Shown here: positions 8,888 through 19,196 of the stretch, piece after piece
Position numbering within the stretch: the first letter of the stretch is position 1
Layout: every line of letters begins with the position of its first letter
Assembly (NCBI GenBank): GCA_001797185.1
Contig: MGOS01000085.1
Coordinates: 2,601-38,980, forward strand
Length of the DNA stretch: 36,380 nt
Direction of reading: 5' to 3'
Source of the DNA: Clostridiales bacterium GWB2_37_7
GTDB taxonomy: Bacteria > Bacillota > Clostridia > Lutisporales > Lutisporaceae
The notes under the pieces: generated by a model
Database searches by the model: none
What the model was told of the DNA's origin: nothing
The model's input: the letters and a program-made list of their open reading frames with translations, nothing else
Position numbers and translations under genes: made by a program

Positions 8888-8903
8888 TGTGATATAAATC
8901 ACA
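8888..8903. promoter_or_regulatory. CRP/FNR-type operator upstream of hcp
   Basis: Perfect palindrome TGTGA-TATAAA-TCACA, about 90 bp 5' of the hcp start. Confidence 0.7.
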
Positions 8904-8993
8904 GATTAATCCTGAGCGGTTTAGTAGTATATATATGTAATACAAAATCGTTAAAAATTTTACAATAAAAATCAAATTTAAGGGGGACAAAAA

Positions 8994-10280
8994 ATGTTTT
9001 GCAATCAATGTGAACAAACGCCATCAATGGGATGTACAAAAGTAGGTGTATGCGGTAAAAACGAGGATATAGCAGCACTACAGGACACGATGATATTTGG
9101 TTTGAAGGGGATTGCGGCTTACGCTACCCATGCAAGAGAATTAGGCTTTAGCGATGACGAAGTGGATGCAATCACACATGAAGCCTTGTACATGACTTTA
9201 ACCAACTCAAACTTCAACTTGGAAGAACATATAAACATGGTTCTTAAGGTTGGTACTGCTACAGTGAAGGCTATGGATCTATTAGATAGAGCCCACACTA
9301 GCAAATTAGGTGTACCAACACCAGTAAGAGTTTCACAAAACAAAGTTGAAGGACACTGTATTGTAATTACGGGCCATGACCTATTTGCTTTAGAAGAGCT
9401 TCTGAAGCAATCAGAAGGCAAAGGCATTAACATATATACTCACTCAGAAATGCTTCCGGCTCACGGCTATCCAGAGTTAAAGAAATATTCTCACTTAAAG
9501 GGCAATGTTGGTAAAGCTTGGTATGATCAAAGAACATTGTTTGAAAACTTCCCAGGAGCTATACTTGGTACAACAAACTGCTTAATGCCGATAAGAGGCA
9601 GCTATGGTGACAGATTCTTTACCTATGGAACATGCGGTCTTGAGGGAGCAAAGAAAATTGTAAACAATGATTTTTCTCCACTTATAGAAAAAGCATTATC
9701 ACTTCCTGTTGCTGATGTTCAATCAGAGGAAACTTTGGTTACAGGCTTCCACCACAATACAGTTCTTGGAATTGCTCCAGAAATAATTGATGCAGTAAAG
9801 AGCGGTAAAATAAGAAGATTCTTCCTAATAGCTGGTTGTGATGCTCCTACAAAGGGTAGAGACTACTATAGAGAGCTTGCACTAGCGCTGCCACAGGACT
9901 GTGTTCTATTAACGACTTCCTGCGGTAAGTTTAGATTTAATGACCATGAGTTTGGTTCAGTACCTGGAACAAGCATCCCTAGATATATTGACCTTGGTCA
10001 ATGCAACAACTCAGGTTCTGCTGTTAAAATAGCGGTTGCACTTGCAGAAGCTTTTGGATGCGGTGTGAACGATCTCCCATTAAGCATCGTACTTTCATGG
10101 TTTGAGCAAAAAGCTGTTGCTATACTCCTTGGATTATTCAGCCTTGGTGTGAAGGATATTCACGTAGGACCATCTGCTCCAAACTGGTTTACTTCCAATG
10201 TAGTAGGTGTTCTACAACAAAACTTCAACCTGCAATTAACAGGAGATGCACAAGAAGACTTAGCAAAAATGCTGGGATAA
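8994..10280 (+). CDS. hcp: hybrid cluster protein / hydroxylamine reductase, class III-type (short)
   Basis: N-terminal C-x2-C-x7-C-x5-C (MFCNQCEQTPSMGCTKVGVC), GTTNCLMP, FLIAGCDA, TTSCGKFRF and LDLGQCNN-like motifs; 428 aa, shorter than the ~550 aa typical of class I. RBS GGGGG. Confidence 0.93.
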   Translation: MFCNQCEQTPSMGCTKVGVCGKNEDIAALQDTMIFGLKGIAAYATHARELGFSDDEVDAITHEALYMTLTNSNFNLEEHINMVLKVGTATVKAMDLLDRAHTSKLGVPTPVRVSQNKVEGHCIVITGHDLFALEELLKQSEGKGINIYTHSEMLPAHGYPELKKYSHLKGNVGKAWYDQRTLFENFPGAILGTTNCLMPIRGSYGDRFFTYGTCGLEGAKKIVNNDFSPLIEKALSLPVADVQSEETLVTGFHHNTVLGIAPEIIDAVKSGKIRRFFLIAGCDAPTKGRDYYRELALALPQDCVLLTTSCGKFRFNDHEFGSVPGTSIPRYIDLGQCNNSGSAVKIAVALAEAFGCGVNDLPLSIVLSWFEQKAVAILLGLFSLGVKDIHVGPSAPNWFTSNVVGVLQQNFNLQLTGDAQEDLAKMLG

Positions 10281-10286
10281 ATAAAT

Positions 10287-10326
10287 AAAAGCATTGTATA
10301 CAGCGCAAACTGTATACAATGCTTTT
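10287..10326. terminator. bidirectional terminator between hcp and the ATPase operon
   Basis: AAAAGCATTGTATACAG-CGCAAA-CTGTATACAATGCTTTTT. Confidence 0.88.
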
Positions 10327-10327
10327 T

Positions 10328-10945
10328 TTACTTTCCATGTTTTTTCTTTACTACCTTCAGACGGAAAAAATCTTCCCGCTCTTTTTCCTCCAGTACATCA
10401 GTAATCGCTTTTACGATGCCCTTGTATTTTGGTATTTGTATATTCTGCAACGCATTGGCTCTTCTTTGTGTTCTCTTTACTTCCATAGCCAGCTTATAAA
10501 CTGAATCTTCGATTTCAGACAACTCAAATAAAAGAGCTTTTACCTCATGAAAACTTTTAAATGCCACATCTAATGCGGTATTTGTATCATAGAAGCTGTA
10601 ATAACGTTGCAAATCCGTTTTTTGATAGAGTATTTCTGGTATTTCCACACCCATTATACTTTTATCCAATATGTTAAAGTCTTCAACCTCTGCTACTGAC
10701 TGCGATATTTGCACCACATTGTTGATTCCCATCGTGATATTGGCAGTCTTCAATGCTTCATAGGCTTCGCCGAATACAACAGCTACTTTATTCTGCACTT
10801 CTTCTGCTTTGTCAATAAAGCCCATCATTGTCATGATAAGAACATTTCTTTTTTTGTCCAACAGATCAAAACCCTTTAAAGATAAATCCAAGGTGGCTTT
10901 TGCTGCTATAAGATTGGTTTTGGTAAATGCTATGTTTTCTTCCAT
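10328..10945 (-). CDS. atpD: V/A-type ATP synthase subunit D
   Basis: Last gene of the ATPase cluster; coiled-coil protein with KTNLIAAKATLDLSLKGFDLLDKKRNVLI and RRANALQNIQIP subunit D motifs. Confidence 0.93.
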   Translation of the reverse strand: MEENIAFTKTNLIAAKATLDLSLKGFDLLDKKRNVLIMTMMGFIDKAEEVQNKVAVVFGEAYEALKTANITMGINNVVQISQSVAEVEDFNILDKSIMGVEIPEILYQKTDLQRYYSFYDTNTALDVAFKSFHEVKALLFELSEIEDSVYKLAMEVKRTQRRANALQNIQIPKYKGIVKAITDVLEEKEREDFFRLKVVKKKHGK

Positions 10946-10950
10946 AATGC

Positions 10951-12321
10951 TTACCCCTTATAATACTTGTCAATAAGTTCGGGCTTTACACGTGTAAGCT
11001 CTCCTTTTGGAATGGCCTTAAGAATTTCCCACATTATATTTAGAGTCTCTTCGATGCTTCTATTGGCTTCAAAGCCTTGGTTAAGAAGCTTGCTCTCAAA
11101 TTGTCTGCCAAGCTCTAAATATTTCTTATCTAAATCTGATATATCCTCTTCTCCTATAACCTGTGCCAAAGCTCTTACCTCCTGCACATGCGTATAAGCC
11201 GAAAAGACCTGATTTGCAAGATCTGGATGATCATCTCTGGTAAAACCTTCCCCTATGCCATCCTTCATAAGTCTTGATAGCGAAGGCAATATGTTTACAG
11301 GCGGATATATATTCTTTTGAAATAGTTCTCTGGATAATATGATCTGACCTTCCGTTATAAAGCCAGTTAAGTCAGGTACCGGATGAGCTATATCATCATT
11401 TGGCATAGTAAGTATAGGTATCTGTGTAATACTTCCCTTGGAAGTCTTGGTCATACCGGCTCTTTCATAAAGGCTGGCAAGATCAGAATACAGATAGCCT
11501 GGATAGCCCTTTCTGGAGGGCACCTCCTCTCTAGCAGAAGAGATTTCTCGCAAAGCCTCTGCATAGCTGGTCATATTCGTCATGATAACCAATATATGCA
11601 TATCATGTTCAAAAGCTAAATATTCTGCTGCCGTCAAAGCACATCTGGGTGTTGTGATTCTCTCTACTATAGGATCGTCGGCAAGATTCACGAACATGAC
11701 AACCTTATTAAGTACGCCAGAAAGCTCAAATTGTCTTTTGAAAAATTCCGCTTCATCATGCTTAATACCCATGGCAGCAAATACAATTGCAAAGTTGGCG
11801 GTTGCATCCCCTGAAATTTTTGCTTGCTTAACGATTTGTGCGGCAACATCATTATGGGGTAGTCCATCACCAGAGAAAATAGGCAGCTTTTGTCCTCGAA
11901 TCAAGGTAGTCAAGCCATCAATTGAGGATATACCTGTTTGAATATAATCTCTTGGATACTTTCTCCCTACAGGATTGATAGGACGTCCGCTTATATCATA
12001 TTTCTGTTCTGCAAAAAAGTCTGCCCCGTCAATAGGATCTCCTATACCGTTAAAAACTCTTCCCAAAACATCCTTTGAAAGGGGTATTCTCATAGGGCTT
12101 CCTGAAAAAGCTACACTTGAGTTATTCAGTGAAATCCCTGAGGTGCCCTCAAAAACCTGAATTACAACTCGATCTTTATTGATCTGCACAACTCTACCTT
12201 TTTTGTGTTGATTGCCCTCTACTACTATATCTACCATTTCATCATAGAATGCTTGTTTTACACCACTTAAAAAGAGCAAAGGACCATCTATCTTATCTAA
12301 CTTCAGATATCTCAGCTTCAT
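10951..12321 (-). CDS. atpB: V/A-type ATP synthase subunit B
   Basis: [55 protein letters not shown] at 12321 overlaps the atpA 3' end by 29 bp. Confidence 0.95.
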   Translation of the reverse strand: MKLRYLKLDKIDGPLLFLSGVKQAFYDEMVDIVVEGNQHKKGRVVQINKDRVVIQVFEGTSGISLNNSSVAFSGSPMRIPLSKDVLGRVFNGIGDPIDGADFFAEQKYDISGRPINPVGRKYPRDYIQTGISSIDGLTTLIRGQKLPIFSGDGLPHNDVAAQIVKQAKISGDATANFAIVFAAMGIKHDEAEFFKRQFELSGVLNKVVMFVNLADDPIVERITTPRCALTAAEYLAFEHDMHILVIMTNMTSYAEALREISSAREEVPSRKGYPGYLYSDLASLYERAGMTKTSKGSITQIPILTMPNDDIAHPVPDLTGFITEGQIILSRELFQKNIYPPVNILPSLSRLMKDGIGEGFTRDDHPDLANQVFSAYTHVQEVRALAQVIGEEDISDLDKKYLELGRQFESKLLNQGFEANRSIEETLNIMWEILKAIPKGELTRVKPELIDKYYKG

Positions 12322-14110
12322 TCTGCCCACTCCCCTTTTTATACATTTTTTCAAGGGAGCTGTAATACTCATCAATATCTTGCATCAATTGGTCCAGCAG
12401 CTCCAAGTTTTCCTCTGAAACCTTATATTTCATAGTTATGATCTTATAAAATATCTCCTCATTTTTAACCTTAGATATTGGCACTCCTTCTTTTATGCTT
12501 CTATTTGCAGCTTCATAGAGCTTATCAATCACTGTAAGCATTTTGTATTGTTTGCTCAAGGATACATTGGCATCATCCTTATGGTATGCACTTTGCTGCA
12601 AATAGCCTACCTTGATAACTTTAGAAATTTCCAATATCAAACGCTGATCATCTGGCAGTATATCCTCACCAACCAGCTTAACAATCTCTAACAGCTTGCG
12701 CTCCTCTTGAAGAATACTTAAAATTTTAGCACGCAGTTCCATCATGTTCTCAGCTATATTTTCTTCATACCAGTCTTTTAAGACACTTACATAGCCACTA
12801 TAGGAGTTATGCCAGTTGATTGCAGGGTAATGCCTTGAGTATGCCAGGGCTTTGTCCAATGCCAGAAAGGTGCTAACCACACGTTTTGTATTTTGCGTTA
12901 CAGGCTCTGAGAAGTCTCCGCCGGCAGGAGATACTGCACCGATTATTGTGATGGAGCCTTCATTGCCCGCCAAGGTTTCTACATATGCTGCTCTTTCGTA
13001 GAATTGCGCCAGCCTTGAGGGTAAATATGCAGGATAACCCTCCTCTGCAGGCATTTCTTCCAATCTGCCCGAAATTTCTCGAAGAGCCTCCGCCCATCTG
13101 GATGTGGAATCTGCCATGATTGCTATGTGATAACCCATGTCTCTATAATACTCGGCGATTGTTATTCCTGTATAGATAGACGCTTCTCTGGCAGCAACCG
13201 GCATATTGGAGGTATTGGCTATCAGCACCGTTCTTTCCATCAAGGATTTCTCACTTCTTGGGTCAATAATCTTCGGAAAGTCTTCAAGAACCTCCGTCAT
13301 TTCATTGCCTCTTTCACCACAGCCGATGTATACGATCATGTCTGCGTCACTCCATTTTGCCAATTGGTGCTGTGTGATGGTCTTCCCTGTGCCGAAACCG
13401 CCCGGTATAGCAGCAGTCCCACCCTTTGCCAACGGAAAGAAGGTATCAATTACTCTCTGTCCTGTAACCAATGGTTTTTCTATTGCCTTTTTTTGCCTGA
13501 CAGGGCGCGGAGTTCTTACAGGCCACTCTTGATACAGCTTGAGGGATACTTCTTCCCCTTCGTCATTTAATAGCCTGATCACGATATGTTCAATATTATA
13601 TCTTCCATCTACCTCTGCAAAAATCACTTTGCCTCGTGTTTTTGGAGGAACCATAAGCTTATGCAATATCATTGAGGTTTCTTGCACGGTAGCATAAACA
13701 CTGCCCTCTTCCAAGTAGTCATCTACCGATGCAGTTATATGTGTCTCCCAGGGCTTGTTCAAATCAATAGAAATCAAGCCTATACCTTCTGGTATAAAGG
13801 TTGATCCCATTCCATAAATTTGTTCTAAAGGTCTTTCTATGCCATCAAATATGTTGCTCAATATTCCGGGTCCCAGCTTTACAGAAAGAGGCTTTCCCGT
13901 GGATATAACTTCCTCACCCCATTCAAGGCCTGAGGTTTCTTCATATACCTGCAGGGTAGCATTTTCGTTTTCAACAGATACTACCTCTCCAATCAGCTTT
14001 TTACGACCAATCAGAACCATTTCCCGCATTTTTAGAGCTTCTGCATTTTCTGCTTTTACAACGGGTCCATTTATATATATTATTTTGGCCTTTGAGTGTT
14101 CATTGTTCAT
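12293..14110 (-). CDS. atpA: V/A-type ATP synthase catalytic subunit A
   Basis: Walker [38 protein letters not shown]. Confidence 0.96.
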   Translation of the reverse strand: MNNEHSKAKIIYINGPVVKAENAEALKMREMVLIGRKKLIGEVVSVENENATLQVYEETSGLEWGEEVISTGKPLSVKLGPGILSNIFDGIERPLEQIYGMGSTFIPEGIGLISIDLNKPWETHITASVDDYLEEGSVYATVQETSMILHKLMVPPKTRGKVIFAEVDGRYNIEHIVIRLLNDEGEEVSLKLYQEWPVRTPRPVRQKKAIEKPLVTGQRVIDTFFPLAKGGTAAIPGGFGTGKTITQHQLAKWSDADMIVYIGCGERGNEMTEVLEDFPKIIDPRSEKSLMERTVLIANTSNMPVAAREASIYTGITIAEYYRDMGYHIAIMADSTSRWAEALREISGRLEEMPAEEGYPAYLPSRLAQFYERAAYVETLAGNEGSITIIGAVSPAGGDFSEPVTQNTKRVVSTFLALDKALAYSRHYPAINWHNSYSGYVSVLKDWYEENIAENMMELRAKILSILQEERKLLEIVKLVGEDILPDDQRLILEISKVIKVGYLQQSAYHKDDANVSLSKQYKMLTVIDKLYEAANRSIKEGVPISKVKNEEIFYKIITMKYKVSEENLELLDQLMQDIDEYYSSLEKMYKKGSGQNEAEISEVR

Positions 14111-14742
14111 AAGCTACTCACCTCATTAAGTCTTTTGGTTATAGCCGCTCCTACTTTATCTTTATTTTCATCTAATATGGCTGTTATAGTTAAATCCAAC
14201 TGTAATAGCTCTTCTTTGTCCTCTGCTATGATACCTCCGATTATATTGCCAGAAGCTTTTTTTACCTCAAAAATAATCTGCTTGTTAGCTTTTGTCAGCT
14301 TCTCGTTCAATATCTGTTCAGACAGCTGCAGATCCTTTTCCATTACATAAAAAATGATTTGTTTTGATTGATCCAAAGTTTTTAGAGCCAACTCAATCGT
14401 TTTTCGAATATGTTCCTTATAACCTTGAGTATTTGTGTAAGCTTCCGCCAGAGCCTTCATTTTTTCCATTATTCTTTGCATGGCTTGGTGCTTCTGATAA
14501 ATCAGCATCTGCTGCTGCTGATTCTTAGCTTGTGCCATCAGTTTGGTTTTTTCTCTTTCTGCTTTTGCTATTGCAGTCTCCATAAGCTCTTTTCTTCTTT
14601 CCTCTACCTCGAGCTTAAGTGCCTCTAGCTCTTTTTTGTGAGGTTCTGCAAGCATTTGTTTTCTTTCTGAAGATTGTTCTTCAATATTACCAAATATAAG
14701 CTTGCTGAATATCTCTATTTTATCCTCAATGGTAACTGACAT
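14107..14742 (-). CDS. atpE: V/A-type ATP synthase subunit E
   Basis: Position in operon, charged coiled-coil N-half; RBS GAGGTG upstream of ATG at 14742; ATGA-type overlap with atpA. Confidence 0.85.
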   Translation of the reverse strand: MSVTIEDKIEIFSKLIFGNIEEQSSERKQMLAEPHKKELEALKLEVEERRKELMETAIAKAEREKTKLMAQAKNQQQQMLIYQKHQAMQRIMEKMKALAEAYTNTQGYKEHIRKTIELALKTLDQSKQIIFYVMEKDLQLSEQILNEKLTKANKQIIFEVKKASGNIIGGIIAEDKEELLQLDLTITAILDENKDKVGAAITKRLNEVSSL

Positions 14743-14752
14743 TATTAACACC

Positions 14753-15061
14753 TCATATCTTTAAGCCGATAGATTCCTTTATATAATTTGTTATATAATC
14801 AGGTCTTCTTCTTTCGCCGTGTCGATCCGGTATAACCGTGATGATGGGTTTCGTGGCATCTAATCTTATTTCCTTTACTTCCTCCTGCACCATTTCTGCA
14901 AGAAGCTCTGTCATAATTATAATCCCCACATTGACATCCTCGACCGCCTTTTCCAAAGCTTGTATAACCTCTGCCTTTTCGTGAACAAGTATTCCTTTTA
15001 TTCCTGCCAATCTAAGGCCTGTTATTGTATCAACGTTATCGCTAATCGCAAAAAACTTCAT
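14753..15061 (-). CDS. atpF: V/A-type ATP synthase subunit F
   Basis: FAISDNVDTITGLRLAGIKGILVHE ... VGIIIMTELLA; 102 aa. Confidence 0.92.
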   Translation of the reverse strand: MKFFAISDNVDTITGLRLAGIKGILVHEKAEVIQALEKAVEDVNVGIIIMTELLAEMVQEEVKEIRLDATKPIITVIPDRHGERRRPDYITNYIKESIGLKI

Positions 15062-15070
15062 GTCACGTTC

Positions 15071-15490
15071 CTATAATCTTCCTAAAATAATGATGGAAAT
15101 AATCAAACCGTAAATCGCAATTCCTTCTGCCAAACCAACAAATATAAGAGTTTTTCCCAGTATCTTAGGATTTTCTGATACCGCGCCCAAAGCTGAGGAA
15201 CCTACAGAACCTACTGCATAACCAGCACCTATGGTTGCTAGCCCTGTTGAGAGTCCTGCAGCTATGAAGCCTAAGCCTGCGCCCTCTGCATCAGACGCCC
15301 AGGCAGTTACGATGTCCGGTATAAGCAGCAGCATGAATACCAATATAAATCCGGCATAAACAGCAGTGCTCGCCTTAAGAGCCTTCATCACCTTGCTGCC
15401 TTTTTGATTTTTATCTGAAAAATAAAATATAATGCCCGTACCTATGGTCAATAGAACGATAGATATTGCAATTCCTAAAATAATATACAT
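15071..15490 (-). CDS. atpK: V/A-type ATP synthase membrane rotor subunit K (c-type)
   Basis: GLGFIAAGLSTGLATIGAGYAVGSVGSSALGAVSENP...FVGLAEGIAIYGLIISIIILG hairpin with conserved Glu; N-terminal two extra hydrophobic segments. Confidence 0.93.
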   Translation of the reverse strand: MYIILGIAISIVLLTIGTGIIFYFSDKNQKGSKVMKALKASTAVYAGFILVFMLLLIPDIVTAWASDAEGAGLGFIAAGLSTGLATIGAGYAVGSVGSSALGAVSENPKILGKTLIFVGLAEGIAIYGLIISIIILGRL

Positions 15491-15516
15491 TTTTTTACCT
15501 CCTTATGATGTTGTTT

Positions 15517-17493
15517 TTAATAATCCTCGTTGGCGGTTAATTGTGCCGGCTTATAGGGTATTCCATAACCGGAATAATATTTGCTGAATAGTTCATAGTA
15601 TTCCAGTCTCAAGCTTTGTATAAATACAATCAAGCCCTCTAAGCCGATTATAACAATATTGCCTATGATCAAAACAGCTATTCCTGCAATTTGCGACGTC
15701 ATCATCTCCGCCATGGTAGCAAAGGCTATATATAAACCTACATGATTGAGGGCAAAAGCTCCTACTCTGATAAAAGATATAATATTTGATGCTACAGATA
15801 AAATAGTTTCTATAACCCCAAAGCCTGCTTCTATATAATAATCTGTGGCTCCATCCTCATATAGTTCTTTTTTGCCTCTAATCATATGATCCAAAGGCTG
15901 TTTGAATACCATTAGCAGCAATAATGCTCCTAGAACAAGCAGATAAACCCATGCAGCAACCCCTATTAAATTTAAAATCTTATCTAATACAAACAATATC
16001 AAAACTAAAAAAAATAGGTAGCCTGCCAAGCCTTCTCTACCAAATATCCCCTCTTCCAAATCTCGTCTTTTATAAAGGTTGAGTAAGCTGTAAATATAGC
16101 TTATATTGATCAATAGGATGCCCAGTACGATTGCACTTATAAGCACTGTATTAATGTTGTCCATTGGACTTATTAGCAGGTGCTCTATTATTTCTTCATT
16201 TCCAAATACACTGCCATATAACAATCCAAAAAACATAGAGCTAATTCCTAGTCTTGCAAGTATTCCTCCAAAGGCATCATTCTTCATAATATATTTCAGC
16301 AACAAGCCAGAGGCAAATATGACAAAGCCCTGCCCCAAATCACCAAACATCGCTCCAAACAAAAGCATATAGCTGAGGGCAAAAAAAGGTGTCGGGTCTT
16401 TTTCATTATATGTAGGGATCCCGTACATCTCTACCAAAGACTCAAAGGGCTTGAATATGATATTGTTTTTCAGCTTTGTTGGCGGTGAATGTCCATATTT
16501 CCTGTTCTCTACATCTTCTACAAGCAATATAACTTGATCTTGAAATGCACATTTGATTTGCGACTGAAATTTTTCGATATCACTTAAGGGTACGAATCCA
16601 AACATGAAGAATAAATTCTCTCCTATGGCTATTTCTGACTTAATATTTTCAATTTTTTGTTCTACTACCAGCATTGTATAGGATTTAACAATAATAGGCT
16701 CATATTTTTCCCTGCTCAGTAGTACTTCTGCTTTGAGCTCGCCTATCTCACTCTTCATCGTCAAAATTTCTTGCTGCAATATTTTGATAATGCTTTCGGT
16801 ATTACCGGTATAGCCCTTAGGTATATCCAGCTTTAAAATATTTAAAGATACAAAAATCCTTTCTGCATCTTCCTTCAACTCCTTAGGTGTTATGGCTGCA
16901 ACAATGTCGCTATCCTCAAAAACACCTAGGTGTATAACCACGGAGGGAATGTTTTCGTAGTTTAACTTTAGCTTTTTATACTTTTCTCGAGATAAAGACA
17001 TCATGTCAAAATCAAAATACTTCAAGCCAAGCAGGGTCCCTATATCCAGTCCCTCTCTCTTGGCATAATATAGATTTTTAATATGCTTTTGTTTAATGCT
17101 GATGTTCTGTTCGAGCTCTTCTATTCTTTCTATTGTGTATTTGACAGCTTCATAATTTCTCTTAAAATCCTCCATTAAATCATGATAATTAAAGGTAGGA
17201 TCTATGTGTCCTTTTATTATTTTAGGCTGAATATTTAAAGCATCATGAAAGGACTTAATAATTTTTTCGTCTTCTGAAAAATCTGCTTTAGAGCTATAGG
17301 GCCTTATATCATTTAACTCCTGTATGATATCAATATTGTCTTCTGAAGTCTTTAATTCAATACAGTTGCTGTTTAGCTCAGATAATGCATTAAGAATATG
17401 CATGCTTCCATTCATAATGACGATTCTCGCTACTTTGTCCAGATCGCTATTGCTGCCAACGATACCTATAACCTTCATTTTTTCAACAGCCAT
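15517..17493 (-). CDS. atpI: V/A-type ATP synthase subunit I (a-type stator)
   Basis: 658 aa; PTYNEKDPTPFFALSYMLLFGAMFGDLGQG and SFIRVGAFALNHVGLYIAFATMAEM motifs. Confidence 0.95.
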   Translation of the reverse strand: MAVEKMKVIGIVGSNSDLDKVARIVIMNGSMHILNALSELNSNCIELKTSEDNIDIIQELNDIRPYSSKADFSEDEKIIKSFHDALNIQPKIIKGHIDPTFNYHDLMEDFKRNYEAVKYTIERIEELEQNISIKQKHIKNLYYAKREGLDIGTLLGLKYFDFDMMSLSREKYKKLKLNYENIPSVVIHLGVFEDSDIVAAITPKELKEDAERIFVSLNILKLDIPKGYTGNTESIIKILQQEILTMKSEIGELKAEVLLSREKYEPIIVKSYTMLVVEQKIENIKSEIAIGENLFFMFGFVPLSDIEKFQSQIKCAFQDQVILLVEDVENRKYGHSPPTKLKNNIIFKPFESLVEMYGIPTYNEKDPTPFFALSYMLLFGAMFGDLGQGFVIFASGLLLKYIMKNDAFGGILARLGISSMFFGLLYGSVFGNEEIIEHLLISPMDNINTVLISAIVLGILLINISYIYSLLNLYKRRDLEEGIFGREGLAGYLFFLVLILFVLDKILNLIGVAAWVYLLVLGALLLLMVFKQPLDHMIRGKKELYEDGATDYYIEAGFGVIETILSVASNIISFIRVGAFALNHVGLYIAFATMAEMMTSQIAGIAVLIIGNIVIIGLEGLIVFIQSLRLEYYELFSKYYSGYGIPYKPAQLTANEDY

Positions 17494-17497
17494 ATTT

Positions 17498-18553
17498 TCA
17501 CGCTCCTCCGTTCAAAGTCCGTATTAGGTACTTTTCTGCCTCAGCTTCAGGCATTCCATATCTGATCATCTCAATCATGGAAATCAAATCCCGTACTTCT
17601 ATTTCCATGAACTTTATGTAGGAAAAGGTAGTAATTATTGTCATGGGATTACTTTTTTCTACTGATTTCAGCTCAAAATACATGTGTCTTTCCAAACGTC
17701 TTTCCATAAAAATATCTGTAGTCTCATCATTTTTAAAAAGAAAGTTGTATCTTGTCAGTGCTGTCATTTCATAAAATTCATCCAAGCTCTTTGAATAGCA
17801 TAGCTGTTTTATAAAATTATTACTTAATCTATAACCTAAATGAATAGAGTAGTTTAATAGTTCCTCCGGACTCAAGCTATAAAACTTTATCCCTCTATAT
17901 ATCCATTGCAGGTTCAGCAAATCAGCCATTATTCCCTGGGCTTTTTGAAGCACCTCGATGTCATGCTTATCTAGTTTATCCCATTCTTTTTGAAGTATTT
18001 CATAATAAGAAGCATCCATTACCATTTCAAATCTAAATAGATTTTCTTTAATATTATTGTCCAGCAACGGCTGCAAGTATCTATAAAAAGCAGTACCTTC
18101 AAAAGCTTCTATTATATCTCTGATGTACTTTGCATTAAATACTCTTTCCTCATCTACCTTGCTGTATTTGCCTATAAAAACACTGTTGCGAAATGGCTTC
18201 GTATCCATACCATTATATACAGCTCGTGCAACTGCCTTCAGCTCTTCTATTTCATATTTAGCATATAAAGTGGTGATAAATCGTTTGTAACTGCCATTGA
18301 AATAATGAATAATTTTATCGATATTATTCAACATTTTTTGTTTTACAAGACTCTCTAAATAAGCTCTGTGAATCTGATTAATATCAATATTCTCCAGAAC
18401 TTCTTTGTATTCAGTCTCTTTTATTAGAAATCGCGCTGCATCTGCCACACTTCTTTGCTTCAGCATGCTTCTGTAGTCGTCAATTGATAGAAATTCGCCT
18501 TCAAGAGTCTTTATTTTTGTGTTTACCGCTGCAAATCTGCTAATGTTGCTCAT
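17498..18553 (-). CDS. atpC: V/A-type ATP synthase subunit C (d-type)
   Basis: Position in operon; 351-aa vATP-synt_AC39-like sequence (RFAAVNTKIKTLEGEFLSIDDYRSML). Confidence 0.9.
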   Translation of the reverse strand: MSNISRFAAVNTKIKTLEGEFLSIDDYRSMLKQRSVADAARFLIKETEYKEVLENIDINQIHRAYLESLVKQKMLNNIDKIIHYFNGSYKRFITTLYAKYEIEELKAVARAVYNGMDTKPFRNSVFIGKYSKVDEERVFNAKYIRDIIEAFEGTAFYRYLQPLLDNNIKENLFRFEMVMDASYYEILQKEWDKLDKHDIEVLQKAQGIMADLLNLQWIYRGIKFYSLSPEELLNYSIHLGYRLSNNFIKQLCYSKSLDEFYEMTALTRYNFLFKNDETTDIFMERRLERHMYFELKSVEKSNPMTIITTFSYIKFMEIEVRDLISMIEMIRYGMPEAEAEKYLIRTLNGGA

Positions 18554-18576
18554 TATGCATTACCTCTCAAAACAAC

Positions 18577-18903
18577 TTATTTTAGGCTTTTTAATATCTT
18601 GTTCCACCACTCCAAAGCTATTATATTTATCTCTTGGTCTATGGTATTCTCCATTTCTAGAAGCTTATGATTGGTGTCTTCATTCATAGCTTCTGCTTCT
18701 TTCTGAGCCAGCGATACCAGGTCTTGGTAGGTTTTTTTTGCTTCTTCCTTTGTAGACTTCAGCTGAGACTCTATACTGTCCAATTCAAGCTTGTTCGCTT
18801 GATCCAACTGCTTAAGCTCATTCTCCCTTTTGCTTTCCAATTCAACAGCTCTTTTATCTACTTCAATAAGCCTTTTAATCTGTAAACTAATATTATTATC
18901 CAT
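18577..18903 (-). CDS. V/A-type ATP synthase subunit G/H-like peripheral stalk protein
   Basis: First operon gene; short coiled-coil protein rich in Lys/Glu; RBS AGGTGG upstream of ATG at 18903. Confidence 0.75.
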   Translation of the reverse strand: MDNNISLQIKRLIEVDKRAVELESKRENELKQLDQANKLELDSIESQLKSTKEEAKKTYQDLVSLAQKEAEAMNEDTNHKLLEMENTIDQEINIIALEWWNKILKSLK

Positions 18904-19196
18904 ATAACCACCTGCAAATTCCATATTTAGGTTTATATCCCTTGATTATATCACAGTTCTTTCAGTCTTGAAAAATTTATTTACATTAATCTATACCGCT
19001 AATTCTGATTCTATGCCCCTGTTGAGTTACCACTATCAATTTTCTTATGTTATCCCCTGTTTTAACACTATTACACCTGATTCAACCTCGAATTCCTATC
19101 AAATTGTCAAACTTTTATAAATATTTACATTAATCATTCAATGAGCCAACAAAATATGGTACAATTGTAATAATAACCAATTTGTGTTAATGTGGG

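Noticed and set aside
13127-13570. 147-aa + strand ORF inside atpA
   Set aside because: Antisense to a clearly conserved catalytic subunit; no independent evidence.
14773-14800. TTATATAA...TTATATAA repeat near the atpF 3' end
   Set aside because: Encodes the subunit F C-terminus (YITNYIKES); low-complexity coding coincidence.
15071-15490. Aberrant fused or truncated c-subunit in atpK
   Set aside because: Two N-terminal hydrophobic segments plus one carboxylate hairpin is, as far as I recall, a common form of clostridial V-type subunit K, so not an anomaly.
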